Of a stretch of DNA of 64,000 bases, positions 34,067 to 46,237 are shown piece after piece. The translations under genes and the position numbers were made by a program. The first letter of the stretch is position 1; every line of letters starts with the position of its first letter. Source of the DNA: Viola odorata. Its lineage: Eukaryota > Streptophyta > Magnoliopsida > Malpighiales > Violaceae. The stretch is from assembly GCA_963691705.1 (NCBI GenBank), contig OY829539.1, positions 47,714,327-47,778,326 on the forward strand. Reading direction: 5' to 3'. A model generated the notes under the pieces. It searched no databases. It was not told the origin of the DNA and saw only the letters and a program-made list of their open reading frames with translations.

Positions 34067-36290
34067 ATTGCCATCTGCCTGTGGAGGTAGATAGGAAAAT
34101 AACACATCTGACTCGAATATTCCTTTTGATTTCTTATACATTACATACTCTTTAGGACACCCTGTGGTGATGTGAAAAATCGCTATTGAGCAGGTGTTTA
34201 TTAGAGAGATGATTGTGCTTTAATTGAGAATCAGAAAAAAAAATGAAGTGTTAGTAATTAATTACTTTATTGAGATATGATTAGTACATTACATGTACTG
34301 TTATCCATGTCCGGTTGTCCCTACAAAAGAAGGGTTGTCGTTGTTCATTAATTGATTGATTATTAATGTCTGAAGAGTACAGTTGTAGCAACTAGCTGGC
34401 TCTCTCCTTGATTTCTATGACCATTTTTTAAAATTTATTCGGTACAACGTTGATTATTACTGTACCTTAAGTCAATCCGACGGTCCCCACATCGGAGATT
34501 ATGATTGTACAATTCCTCGTAACACTAGCACAAATATCGTTTATTATTTGCTGGCCAGAAAAGAAAAGTGTGAAGAGCTCTGCAAAGTACACTAAAACTA
34601 CATGAATGGGAAGAATATCTTATTTTCCCGAGTGGTTGGACGCTCTTATTGTTTATGTAAGAGATGAAGTTTTCGTTCAATTTGTATGGAGTTAATAGGA
34701 TCATTTTATACCGCAGTGAGTCAACACATAACGAGCATAATTAGACTTATGTTATGTAAGTGAGCTTAGAAATATTTACGGTTCGAGCTTCACACTATAT
34801 AAAAAAGAAGAAGAAGAAGCATGAAAGCATGAATCGAACATGAATTTCTTTTGGGAGATGGTAGTACGCATATGCCTTTTACCAGTACAATGCAACTTTC
34901 AGGCTTTTGGAATGCACAAGTGGTAGTGGGAACCAAAAGTGAAGAAAGCTGTTTCCCATTCTTTGCAATATGACAATAGATATTTTTTTCCACAAGAAAA
35001 GCAGCATCATAATTTATGTTTTTGCCCCTTCCAAACCTGAAGGACTATATTTTAAGAAAAAAAAAATATTCAAAAACAAAAGTGAATTTAAAATTGGACC
35101 CGAGATGGACAAAGGAAAGTTTGCCACTAAAAGGAGGAGATGAGATGATGAGGTGTGTACTATGAACCTCAGATATTGATAAAAAAACCGACACTGCGAC
35201 ACATAAAAATTAAAAATCTCAAAATATAAACGCGATATTTTATAAGACACACCAGAGTGAGCAGACAATGGGGAGATAAGGGGAGGGAAGGTGATGGCTC
35301 TATTTTTCTACTTTTGTCAAATTTGTTATATCACCTTAAAAAGCTTATTTCCAAGGCAAAAAGTTGGTACCATACCATAAATTCTTGTTTGAAATCACGT
35401 ACTTATTTTGTAGTGGAATCCTTGCATGAATAATTGATGTGGGAAGTGTTCTCTTCTGGACTCTACTGCAATACGCAGTAACCCTTTTCAACTATTGCTA
35501 TGAAAAATAGTAAATGAAAGGGTACTTTTCTCTTACTCATGTCACTTCTCATTTCCAACCAAAAAGAAAAATCTTTTGTCATTTCTAGACTTATTCATGG
35601 TTTGGGTTTTAGGTAGGTCTAAATTTTATTCTATTTCTAAGTCTAGCTCGATTTTCGAATCTAATTTTTCAATCTAAATATAGTTCGAACAAATGAATTT
35701 AATTTCAAATTTTAATATAAAAATAAAATGGATGAATATTTTTTTAAATTTATATTCTTTATTTTTGTTCTCATTTATTGATATTTAGTTGAAATTTTTA
35801 AAATATTTTTAAAATCAAACATATTAGAAGTATTACTTCAAGGCAATGAATTATTTTTTTTCTTTCTAAAAGACAAATAGTGGGAAATGGAGGAGTATTA
35901 GTTTTAGTATTAATTAAAGGATAGGTTTTGTTTTGGGCCTTTTGGGTGTGGCCAATGGTATTGCGTTGAAAAGTGTTCCTAGTAATGCTAGTACAACATG
36001 CGGGTGACCTAGGATAGACACCCAATGAGATGCCGTTTGATAAAGTTATGAGTTAATTGGTGAGGGAGCTGCCACGTAAGAAGGTACAAATAATAATTGC
36101 CGACTGTGTCATTTCATGGGTTTCGTCAAATCATCAGACACTGTAGTGTAACCGGCAGTTGCCGGTTTCCTTTTGCCGTATGTTTTTTTGTTTCTGGCCT
36201 TTAAAATACGGGCTCCTCTTATACTGTCCCTTTCACTTTTGCCATGTTTTAAAGGACGGCAGCCGTTTTATATAAGGTCTATTTTATTTT
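34067..36290. other. 3' UTR and intergenic region
   Basis: The AP2 gene 3' UTR probably covers the first 200-300 bases. Beyond that there is only AT-rich DNA with short open frames and a few homopolymer runs. Confidence 0.5.
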
Positions 36291-36629
36291 AGGATAAAGA
36301 CATAAAACAATTTTAATTTTTAATTTTTTAATTAATTGCAATTCTGAACTAATTTTTTGTTTAATTATTCTCCGGTCGTAGTTATTATTGTTTAATCACC
36401 CCTATCGTTTAAAAAATCTGATGCGGCATCAACGCCGTCAATTTTTTGTCACGTCAGCAAACTTTTGCAACATTATCTTGATGACACATCATCGAACAGT
36501 GGCAGGCGGACCCGCTACTCAGTTTCCTACCTGAAAATTAAAAATAAATTAAAAATAAAAAAAGTGGGGCCCACATCACATTTGCTCCTCCCATCATCTT
36601 GTCACGGGATGAGTATTTTGCGCAACGAT

Positions 36630-37039
36630 TGTCCCGTGCGGCACCTAGCTAGCTCGCCCTCTTGCTCGCTAAGTCAGCCTACAAACACACTAAGCCACAA
36701 GCTTAGAAGATGTTAACACAAGTAAAACTAAAGAGCTAAGAACTTAGAAAGGAAAGCTCAAGAGAGTATGTGGGAGAATGCTTATGTATTGCTTGATTGC
36801 TTAATGAATGTACAAGTGAGACTCCACCCCTATTTATACACAAAGGCCTCCTCAATGGACGGCTAGGATAATTTTGATCCAACGACGGAGATCAAGGATT
36901 CTAGAATTCTCTATACATCTACTAGCTTCTAGAATGACCTATACAAATTCTAGTTCATGTGGGGAAAATCTAGAAGACTTGAGAAGCTTGTGGGCCCAAA
37001 TGGGCCTTCGTGGCCTTGTGAGCCCAAAAGGTCGTGACA
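36630..37039 (-). repeat. 3' LTR of the chromovirus
   Basis: Begins TGTCACGACC on the minus strand after the polypurine tract and ends CACGGGACA, giving short inverted ends. A minus-strand TATAAATAG box lies near 36831-36840. The left flank ACGAT (36625-36629) should be the TSD, but its partner is in or beyond the gap. Confidence 0.75.
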
Positions 37040-37170
37040 TTCTCCCCCACCTATGACGGCGACGCCCTCCTCATCGTGGTTCCTTCGTGAAATGCCTCGA
37101 TAATGTCCCTGTATTGCCACAACTCGTCTTCTCGCTCTCAGTTTGCCTCGCTATCCAGTTGGCCCCTCTA

Positions 37171-37995
37171 TCACACTAAGTATTCCACGTAGCTCGGATG
37201 TGTGCCCCTTCTTGGCACCACTCGATGGGCCATAATAGACTCTACGACCTTGTCAAAAGACTTGGTCACGACAGTTGGTGCGCGCTGGGACTCCATGCGG
37301 GAAGTGTCCTCGTTGTCTGGATGATATGGCTTGAGAAGGCTCACGTGAAACACCGGATGAATCTCAAGCCTCGATGGTAGCTCCAACTTATATGACACCT
37401 TACCTATCCGCTTAAGTATGCGGAAAGGTCCTTCATAACGCCTAACAAGTCCCTTGTGAAGAGACCTAAAAGTCTTGGCTTGATGAGTAAGGAGTTTTAC
37501 CATGACTAAGTCCCCAACGTCATACTCCTTTGGTCTCCTCTTCTTGTCCGCCCACTTCTTCATTCTTTTGGCGGCTTTGAGCAGGTATGCCTTGGCCACA
37601 TTTGTTTGTTCATGCCAACCCTTGGCAAACTTGTACGTAGATGGACTTTTACTTGTGTAGCCCCGCGCTACATCGCTAGGAGTCATCGGTTGTTGGCCTG
37701 TTGCAAGCTCGAATGGACTCATGCTTGTCGCCTCGCTCCTATGAAGGTTGTAAGAGAATTGGGCGACATCAAGTAGTTTGGCCCAATCTCGCTGGTTGGC
37801 ACTCAGATAGTGCCGCAAGTACAACTCCAATAAGGCATTCACCCGCTCGGTTTGCCCATCGGTTTGGGGGTGCATACTCGTTGAGAAATTCAGGCTCGAT
37901 CTCATGAGCCTAAATACTTCTGTCCAAAATCGACCAGTGAACCGCGGGTCACGATCGCTCACAATCGTCTTCGGTATGCCCCAATACTTCACCAC
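37171..37995 (-). pseudogene. pol: Chromovirus integrase C-terminal half with chromodomain-like tail
   Basis: 274-residue frame. It has the last part of the integrase core (SDRDPRFTGRFW near residue 13 and HPQTDGQTERVN near residue 42), the GPFRILKRIG and HPVFHVSLLKPYHP modules, and a chromodomain start (VESIMAHRVVPRRG then YVEYLV). The frame ends in a TGA where chromodomains have a conserved Trp, so the tail is truncated. Such chromodomains direct insertion to heterochromatin. Confidence 0.85.
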
Positions 37996-38046
37996 ATTCT
38001 TGAAGAATAAGCGCGCCGTCTCCTCGGTTGTGCACTCCTTCGTTGC

Positions 38047-39015
38047 TTAGACAAATATGTCATACTTGGAGAACCTGTCCACTATGACCATAATCATGCA
38101 ACACCCTTCGGACTTGGGTAAGCACATTATAAAGTCCATTAAAACACTCTCCCAAGGTCTCTCCGGTATGGGCAATGGCTCCAAAAGTCTCACGGGTTTC
38201 TGTAAGTCCACCTTGTCTTGCTGGCACACAAGGTAAAGTCCTGACATAATGTTCCACGTCCTCGTGCATCTTTGGCCAATAGTAGGCATCCTTCATAAGT
38301 GTTATCGTGCGCTTAATGCCCGGGTACCCAACCCATTTGGAGTCGTGACACTCCTTAAGTTCCCCCATTTTGGCACACAGACTCGGTTGCCTTTGGCATA
38401 GAGTAAGCCATCACTTAGCCAAAATTTCTTCCCCCTGCCTTGCTTGACGGTCTCCACAAATGCCTTGGCTAGATGGTATTGCTCCATTCCCTCTTTGATG
38501 TGCTCGATCAAAGTAGTTTGGGCCTTGCTGATGGCAGCAAGCTCAGCCCTACGACTAAGTACGTCTGCCACCAAGTTAGCCTTTCTCGGCTTGTATTCTA
38601 GCACATAGTCGAACTCCGCTAAGAAATCTTGCCACCTTGCTTGCTTCGGACTAAGCTTGTTTTGCATCAAGAAGTAGCTAGCGGCAACGTTGTCCGTCTT
38701 TACCACGAACTTGGACCCCAAAAGATAGTGCCTCCAAACACGAAGGCAATAGACCACCGCGGTCATTTCCTTCTCTTGCACCGTGTAGCGCCACTCGGTA
38801 TCATTGAGCTTTCGGCTCTCGTATGCATCAGATGCCCTTAGAAAAATCAGAGGCATCCGTGTGCACTTCATATGGCTGGGTATGGTCCGACAATGCTAGG
38901 ACTGGCTACTCTGTGATGGCCTTCATTAATCCTTCAAAGGCCGCTTGGCACTTAGCCGACCAATCCCAAGTCTTGTTCTTTTTGAGCATGTCCATCAAGG
39001 GCTCGACAATAGAAG
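38047..39015 (-). pseudogene. pol: Chromovirus RNase H and integrase N-terminal region, frame-broken
   Basis: Frames at 38302-38871 and 38047-38368 encode RNase H motifs (FVVKTDNVAASYF, RWQDFLAEFDY, NLVADVLSRR) and pieces of the integrase zinc and core region (SKWVGYPGIKRT, VLMDFIMCLPKSEG, VDRFSKYDIFV) spread over different frames. At least two frame changes and a stop at 38047 separate it from the integrase part at 37171-37995. The end at 39015 abuts the TSD of the nested element. Confidence 0.8.
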
Positions 39016-39020
39016 AGTAC

Positions 39021-40670
39021 TGATTGAGCGTTAAAATATCTTTTATTCATCATCCTTTCCACCTTTTTAGGATGATGATACTGCTAATTCTAGTTTTTTT
39101 TACTCCTTTCTTGCAGAACATGTTGCTGAGGAGCAATTCATTCATTTGGAGCTGAAACTACCTGTTAAAGAGCAATTTCTAGTGAAAGTGCAAAAGCAGT
39201 CCTTATCCCAGGCCTCGGATAAGGCAAATCAGATATGGGCAGTTTTGACCTGGGACGCGCCTGCCAGCTGTCCCTTCTAGAAGAATTAAACCAGCAGAAG
39301 CCCACTTCAGCTAAAAGTCCCAAATTGACAGAGCAAATCTCATATTGTTTAGGAGATTTAAAACAATTTCTTTTAATTTAGATATTATCTTTTCTAGGTA
39401 TTTTGAGTTTTAAAAACACTTAGGGCTACTTAAACTCTTGGGAAAAGAGGGTTGGCTCTCTCTTCTCTTCTTCTTTCCCGAATATTTCTTCTTCTTGTCT
39501 GGAACAACAACGATAGTTGGAGTTTGAACGTTGTTTGCTATTCTTTCTCCTTTAATTAATTAAATTCCAGTTTATGCTTTCATCTATTTTATTTATTTAT
39601 TTCTTATGATGATCGGCTAAGCCTTTCTATTCCTTGTGAGGATTCATCGCCATGCTTAATTGATTGTGAGGTCTAAACGTTGTTATTAAATCCCATCTTG
39701 CATCTCTAATTGTTTTAATTAAATGTCAATTTATGCATACTTCTATTGAAGCCTGATCAATTGTACTAGGGTTTGCATGATTACTGTCTTCTCTTGATAC
39801 CTTGGAGTCTACACTGTAAAAGGAGATACGAAGGCGACCAACTGATCGACGAATCAAATTGGAAAATAATTAGAGTCTGGTTTACAGGAGTAGACACTTC
39901 TCTCTCCTGGACCTGGGAAGGTCTCTCACGGTAGAATTATTTGGTCATTTTATTAAACCTAATAGAATAACTTCTTTAGGCCATAAAATAGATCAAGGAC
40001 CTTAATAGGTGGAAACCTTTAAGAATCTCGAATAGGTAGAGAGTAGGAGATCTAGGTGGAAACCTGATCTCTATAGCCGCCTGTAAGTTTGGTTTTGAAA
40101 ATACTTGAATCAATGATCAATCAGTCTAATGCATGAGCTCATTGGAATCCTCACTGGGAATTCATCACCTCTGATTTCACACACATCACCCATTTATTGC
40201 TTTCTGTTATTTCTATTTCTTAATTATTCACAACAACGTCAATATTGGTATTTACCACTTGTTACTTTCCTAGTCATTTAGCGAGAATTAATTTAGTCCT
40301 GAGATCTCTGTGGAACGATCCTTTTACCACTTGCTGCAGTTTTTAATCAAATTCGTGCATGGTAAATTGTACTCCCTCCGGAACTTTATAAGTGTCTTTC
40401 TAGCTTTTTTGCAAAAGCACACTATTATTTGTCTTTCTAGCTTTTTAAGTGGTGAGATAATTATTATGCCCCTACTTTTTCTTTTCCTACCCCACTATTT
40501 TTTGTCTTTACATGAATAGTATGTTGGTAAATTCGAAAAAGGATAAAGGGTAAAATCGTCTCAAAAGTGAGTCACAAGTCCTCTTTAATATGTGTTCCCG
40601 AACCTAGAAAGACACTTATAAAGTTCCGGAGGGAGTACTTGTTTATTTTTTACGGTTTCGACAACCATCA
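39021..40670 (+). repeat. 5' LTR of the Athila-like element
   Basis: Same as 43756-45140 apart from a Stowaway insertion at 40372-40635 and a few percent substitutions. Confidence 0.92.
40372..40635. mobile_element. Stowaway-type MITE 5, in an LTR
   Basis: TIRs CTCCCTCCGGAACTTTATAA and TTATAAAGTTCCGGAGGGAG match exactly, flanked by TA (40370-40371 and 40636-40637). The sister LTR has the same flanks with a single TA, so insertion and target duplication are seen directly. The TIR sequence differs from MITEs 1-4. Confidence 0.97.
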
Positions 40671-40672
40671 AA

Positions 40673-40692
40673 TTTTGGCGCCGTTATCGGGG
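40673..40692 (+). other. Primer-binding site of the Athila-like element
   Basis: TTTGGCGCCGTTATCGGGGA starts two bases after the LTR. It differs little from the TGGCGCCGTTGCCGGGGA site complementary to aspartate tRNA. Confidence 0.85.
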
Positions 40693-41139
40693 AATTCATT
40701 GGTATTAATTTTAATTTCTTTTTTTTATGACCAGGTCCTCTTGTTAGCAATTAAACAACCTAGAGATCATCAGAAGCAGAGGACAGAAGAAAGAAAAAAA
40801 AAAGATCCAGAAAACAACTCGTCATCAGACGCAGCATCAACAACAAAGGGACTCTCTCCCAAGCCTAGGAGAGAGCACATCTGCACTTAGATGGCCAGTG
40901 TAATAGAGGTACGGTTAAACTCCATAGATAATAAAATCAATGCAGTAATTCTTCGTCTTGCTTCTGTTGCAGACCAGATGAAACAATCCACATATGGATA
41001 TGGAGCGCCTGGTTTTCAATCACATCCTTAGGCGAATGCCCACAATTACAATCAAGGATGGGAGTATCCCCCGAATTTCAACTGGACTACACAACAGCCA
41101 CCACAATCACAACAACCCCTGCAAATCACTAGTGTTCCG

Positions 41140-41427
41140 ATGGAAGATATGCTCAAACAGTGTGTGCAAGCTGCTCAAGCTAGCATATCAGCCATGCAGA
41201 AAGAAATGGCAGAGCTGAAAAGCAACATACCAGAACAAGGAAGGTTGCCATCAACTACTATGGACAACCCGATATATAATGTCAGTTCTATGACATTAAT
41301 GAGCAGGACTGAAATTTCAGACAGAACGGTCATTCCCCTAGGCCTGGGGAAGAAGCCATCAGCAGTCCTTGTCCCGGACCAGTTCGAACCAGAGGCAGAG
41401 GTAACTCATGAAAATCACCCAAGGTAA
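41140..41427 (+). pseudogene. Gag-like fragment of the Athila-like element
   Basis: A 95-codon frame with a helical stretch SISAMQKEMAELKSN. It is preceded by a Gln/Asn/Pro-rich zone in other frames (40990-41140). Similar coiled-coil plus linker segments precede the protease in Athila/Tat gag, but no zinc knuckle is visible. Assignment rests on position. Confidence 0.5.
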
Positions 41428-41567
41428 TTCCTACTCAAGAACCAGTACTACCCAAGAAGGTAAAGGAAGAGAAAACTATTTTAGATATATTTCGTAAAGT
41501 AGCTGTTAATATTCCTCTTCTTGATATAATTGCACAAGTTCCTAAATATGCTAAATTTTTAAAAGAA

Positions 41568-42386
41568 TTGTGCACTAACAAGAAAAAGCTTGCAGGGGCA
41601 GAGAGGATTAATTTGAACGAAAACATTTCCGCCGTTTTTCAGAAGAAATTGCCAAATAAGTGTAAGGATGGGGGAACGTTTGTCATCCCTTGTAAGATCG
41701 GGGATCAGGTTATTGAGAAGGCATTATGTGATTTGGGTGCAGGGATAAATGTTTTGTCATTGACCTTGTTTAAAAATTTAAAAATTGGAGAATTGAAAGA
41801 CACTAGAGTTGTTATTACATTAGCCGATAGGTCTATTATTTATCCTGTTGGAGTCATTGAAAATGTGTTAGTGCAAGTTAATGATTTTGTCTTCCCTGCT
41901 GATTTTTATGCGATTGACATAGAAAATGAATATACAACTAAGTCTACTGAAATGTTGCTAGGTAGACCCTTCTTGAGGACAACGAAGGCAAGGATTGATG
42001 TAGCTGAAGGATGTTTGACATTGGAGTTTTGTGGTGAAATTATTAAATTCAATATGTATGATGTCATGAGATTTCCAAACGAAAAACATATTGTGAATTG
42101 CATAGATATTGTTGATCTTGTTACTGCTGATATTCATAAATTAAATGCTACTAACCCTTGGGAGCATATTCTTAGCAGAAATATTGACAACCCGAAAAAG
42201 ACAGGAAAGGAGAAAGTTTTGCAGGCACCTAAGATTGAGCTGAGAACCTTGCAAGGAGAATCGGAGGAAGAAAGGCTTGGGAGCGTGCTAAAGGAGTACA
42301 AGGAGGCTGTTGAATGGAGGATAGCCGACATCAAGAGGACTTCTCCTTGCATCCGTGCGGCAATGTGCAACCCACAAACCACTTGA
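41568..42386 (+). CDS. Athila/Tat-type retroviral aspartic protease domain
   Basis: 272-residue frame. It contains FVIPCKIGDQVIEKALCDLGAGINVL (about residues 55-80; catalytic zone with the DLGA variant of the D-T/S-G motif common in this lineage), VVITLADRS, FYAIDIE and the flap/C-terminal signature MLLGRPFLRTTKARIDV (about 127-143). These motifs define the gag-protease junction of Athila/Tat polyproteins. In autonomous elements an RT follows; here the frame continues only to DIKRTSPCIRA, the stretch normally just before RT, and then stops. It would act on gag, if at all. Confidence 0.85.
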   Translation: MCTNKKKLAGAERINLNENISAVFQKKLPNKCKDGGTFVIPCKIGDQVIEKALCDLGAGINVLSLTLFKNLKIGELKDTRVVITLADRSIIYPVGVIENVLVQVNDFVFPADFYAIDIENEYTTKSTEMLLGRPFLRTTKARIDVAEGCLTLEFCGEIIKFNMYDVMRFPNEKHIVNCIDIVDLVTADIHKLNATNPWEHILSRNIDNPKKTGKEKVLQAPKIELRTLQGESEEERLGSVLKEYKEAVEWRIADIKRTSPCIRAAMCNPQTT

Positions 42387-43755
42387 AATAAAGGAAGAAG
42401 TGTCTAGTCTAAGACATTAAATCATGACGCTTCTTGGGAGGCAACCCAAGTCTTTTTATTAATTTCTTTTGTTTGAATAAATTGTTGTCAATGGGAACTT
42501 TCTTATGGAATTCTGCTTTTCTTAGCAGGTTCAAGACGCCTCTGCCCCAGGCCAAACAGAAAGACTCCAAGACACCTATGTCCCAGGTCAAACAGCCAGA
42601 CCCCAACCAGGCCTTATCCCAGACCAGGGATAATAGTCCAGGGGTAGGAATCGAAAGAATAGAAGCACGCCATGACTCTCAACAGGAGGCTGCTAATATT
42701 GCTTCTTGAGAACCCAGCTGTCCCACCACAACCCATAATTTCCCCAGGTACTTTCCTTCTTGTTTTTATTTTCTTTTATTTTCTCCTCTAGTCTTTTCCC
42801 TTTCTCACACTTTGAGGACAAAGTGTCATCTAGTGTGGGGGAGGAATTTTTGTGTGAGCATGACTGTTTTGATTGTTTGTCTAAGTCAGTTTCTTTCTTT
42901 CTTTTTATTTTTATTTTTAGTCTGATGTTTGCATGAATTTGTTCCTATTTTTATGCATGTTTGAGTCAGTCTGTCTTACTGTGTGTGTACATCAGACCCT
43001 GATTTTTGACCTAGGCTGTATAGTTCACTACTGAAACTATATTTTAGGCACTTGTTTGATCAAGTCTATGCTTTAGTACCAGGGGAGTGAATGAGCGTAA
43101 CATGATCAATGCTTAAGAGGCATATATCCTAATGTAACTCAGAAGATTAACTATCCACATGGTCTAAAGGACATTTAGCTAGAGTCTGAAATGTAATTAA
43201 GGTGACAATACTTGCTGCTTTGGATTTGAGAGTGTTTAGTTCCCATTGGTTATGTGCAACATTTAAAAGTGTTGGAATGTCATAAGAGCAGAATTAGCAA
43301 AAGTGAAAGTTCTGGGAGTTGGAGAGCCCAAAAAGAACAAACGTTGCTAAGCAATGAAAAGAAAAAAAATAATTCTGCCCAAAATAAAAAATGGTTAAGG
43401 GCAGAAATTGAAAAGAATGAAAAATCTGCCAATAAGTGAAGTAAATAGCATAGTGGTTAAAATGCACAGGGAACTACACTACGGTAGGCTCAAATCTGAA
43501 ATCTTTTGTCCCTTAATTGTTGCTTAAGACTCGTTGGATGTCTTGATACTATTTGGATGGGGTATATTTAGGGTATTGATTGGCCCTTGGTAGTCCAGCA
43601 TCGATTTGGTAAGGGGAGTGTCTTGGTAATTTCAGTAGTGAGGTATGCAGCCAAAGGAAGAACTCTGGGTCTTGATGCCTGATCTATTTTGATTTGTTTT
43701 TGATTTGTTTTTATTTTTGATGCTTGAGGGCAAGCATAGGTTAGTGTGGGGGATT
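42387..43755. other. Non-coding 3' interior of the Athila-like element
   Basis: Contains a second polypurine-like tract, TGTGGGGGAGGAA (about 42833-42846), preceded by TTGAGGACAAAGTG, a feature typical of Athila-type elements between pol and the 3' end. No env-like frame is visible. Confidence 0.6.
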
Positions 43756-45140
43756 TGATTGAGCGCTAAAATGTCTTTTATTCATCATCCTTTCCACCAT
43801 TTTTAGGATGATGATACTGCTAATTCTAGTCTTTTTCACTCCTTTTTTGCAGAACATGTTGCTGAGGAGCAATTCATTCATTTGGAGCTGAAACTACCTG
43901 TTAAAGAGCAATTTCTGGTGAAAGAGTGCAGAAGCAGTCCTTATCCTAGGCCTGGGATAAGGCGAATCAGATATGGGTAGTTTTGACCTGGGACGCATCT
44001 GCCAGCTGTCCCTTCTAAAAGAATTAAACCAGCGGAAGCCCACTTCAGCTAAAAGTCCCAAATTGACAGAGCAAATCTCCTATTGTTTAGGAGATTTAAA
44101 ATAATTTCTTTTAATTTAGATATTATCTTTTCTAGGTCTTTTGAATTTTAAAAACACTTAGGGCTACTTAAACTCTTGGGAAAAGAGGGTTGACTCTCTC
44201 TTCTCTTCTTCTTTCCCGAATATTTCTTCTTCTTCTCTGGAACAGTAGCGATAGCTGGAGCTTGAACATTGTTTGCTATTCTTTCTCTTTTAATTAATTA
44301 AATTCCAGTTTATGCTTTCATTTATTTTATTTATTTATTTCTTATGATGATCGGCTAAGCCCTTCTATTCCTTGTGAGGATTCATCGCCATGCTTAATTG
44401 ATTGTGAGGTCTAAACGTTGTTATTAAATCCCATCTTGCATCTCTAATTGTTTTAATTAAATGTCAATTTATGCATACTTCTATTGAAGCCTGATCAACT
44501 GCACTAGGGTTTGCATGATTACTGTCTTCTCTTGATACCTTTTAGTCTACATTGTAGAAGGAGATACGAAATTGACCAACTGATCGATGGATCAGATTGG
44601 AAAATAATTAGTCTGGTTTACAAGAGTAGACACTTCTCTCTCCTGGACCTGGGAAGGTCTCTCACGGTAGAATTATTTGGTCATTTTATTAGACCTAATA
44701 GAATAACTTCTTTAGGCCATAAAATAGATCAAGGACCTTAATAGGTGGAAACCTTTAAGAATCTCGAATAGGTAGAGAGTAGGAGATCTAGGTGGGAACC
44801 TGATCTCTATAGTTGTCTGTAAGTTTGGTTTTGAAAATACTTGAATCGATGATCAATCAGTCTAATGCATGAGCTCATTGGAATCCTTACTGGGAATTCA
44901 TCACCTCTGATTTCACACACATCACCCATTTATTGCTTTCTGTTATTTCTATTTCTTAATTATTCACAACAACGTCAATATTGGTATTTACCACTTGTTA
45001 CTTTCCTGGTCATTTAGCGAGAATTAATTTAGTCCTGAAATCTCTGTGGAACGATCCTTTTACCACTTGTTATAGTTTTTAATCAATTTCGTGCAAGGTA
45101 AATTGTACTTATTTATTTTTGACGGTTTCGGCAACCATCA
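43756..45140 (+). repeat. 3' LTR of the Athila-like element
   Basis: 1385 bp, uninterrupted. Near 45107-45110 it holds the empty TA site that is filled by a MITE in the 5' LTR. Confidence 0.92.
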
Positions 45141-45145
45141 AGTAC

Positions 45146-46226
45146 CCCATGATGAAGCGCCAATAATAATTAACAAGGCCAAGAAATGAGCGCAACTCGG
45201 GTACTCGCTTGGGCGGCTCCCATTCTTAGATGGCTTTTACCTTGGCTTGGTCCATCCGTAACTTACTCCCACGGACGATATGACCCAAGAAAGTTACTTC
45301 CGCCTGTGCAAACATGCACTTCTCCTTTTTCACGTATAACTCGTTGTCCCTTAAGGCTTGGAAGACTTATCGCAAGTGCTCCAAGTGCTCCTCCAGCGTA
45401 TTGCTATACACGACAATATCATCGAGATAGACCACGACAAATCTATCCAAGAAGGGCTGGAATATCTTGTTCATCATAGTGCAGAAGGCTGCGAGGGCGT
45501 TAGTTAAACCAAATGGCATCACAAGAAATTCGTACGAGCCATACCTTGTCACACATGCGGTCTTCTCCTCGTCACCTTCGGCAATGCGTACTTGGTAGTA
45601 CCCAGACCGCAAGTCAAGCTTGGTGAACCACCGTACCAAGCTCCACCAAGTTGATCAAATAAGTCGGGTATGAGTGGGATTGGATACTTGTTCTTCACAG
45701 TAACCTTATTGAGCGCCCAATAATCGATACATAGCCGCAAAGACCCATCATGCTTCTTTTGAAATAATATCGGCGCTTCGTATGGTGCCTTGCTTGGTTG
45801 GATGAAACCCGTATCCAACAACTCCTTTAATTATTTTCGAAGCTCCTCCAACTTCGGAGGTGCCATGCGGTATGGTGCGGTAGCGGGTGTCGCGCTCCCG
45901 GCTCGCTCTAACTCGATTTTATGGTCCACCTCTCGCCTATGTGGAAGTCTCTTCGGTAACTCATTCGACATCACGTCCGCGAACTCTTTAAGCACACCGC
46001 AGACTTCCTTGGGCATTTCTTCCTCCTTGGTGGGTGCACCCTCATCCACCTTCAATGTCGCAAGGAATGTTGCTTCCTTACGCTTGACACCCTTCGTTTG
46101 TTGCATTGCGGAGATTGACTTGGTCTTCACCCTCTCACGCAGCATCGGGACTGCACAAGGCTTGTCTTTATCTAAAATGATCAATGTATTGGTGAATGGC
46201 ACGGGGAAGGCCTTTGTTTGATCCAT
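45146..46226 (-). pseudogene. pol: Chromovirus reverse transcriptase region, frame-broken
   Basis: Motifs in order: ELPKRLPHRREVDHKIELE linker, [40 protein letters not shown], and catalytic [12 protein letters not shown]. They occupy three frames (45831-46226, 45549-45821, 45367-45639), with a TAA at about 45831 replacing a Gln or Lys codon. The low end reads LVNYYWRFIMG, whose continuation SSIVEPLM is found at 39015, on the other side of the nested element. This shows directly where the insertion fell. Confidence 0.85.
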
Positions 46227-46237
46227 GAAGTTGATAC

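Larger units (their letters stand above)
39021..45140 (+). mobile_element. Athila/Tat-like LTR element with gag-protease but no RT or integrase
   Basis: LTRs 39021-40670 (with a MITE inside; 1384 bp without it) and 43756-45140 (1385 bp) start TGATTGAGCG and end CAACCATCA. The perfect TSD AGTAC lies at 39016-39020 and 45141-45145. The primer-binding site reads TTTGGCGCCGTTATCGGGGA from 40673, close to the Asp-tRNA type used by Athila/Tat elements; the polypurine tract GTGTGGGGGATT abuts the 3' LTR. The interior is only 3.1 kb and codes for an Athila-style protease and gag-like pieces, with no RT, RNase H or integrase. It therefore resembles the TR-GAG class of non-autonomous elements. Confidence 0.9.
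36630..46237 (-). mobile_element. Ty3/gypsy chromovirus, degenerate, cut by a nested element and by the gap
   Basis: In minus orientation, from high to low coordinates: protease-RT linker and RT (46226-45146), interruption by 39021-45140, then RT thumb and RNase H, integrase, a chromodomain-like tail, polypurine tract GTGGGGGAGAA (minus, at about 37040-37050) and 3' LTR (36630-37039). Several stops and frame changes show it is dead. The 5' LTR, gag and protease should lie above 46237 and are not seen, because the sequence enters the N gap. Confidence 0.85.
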
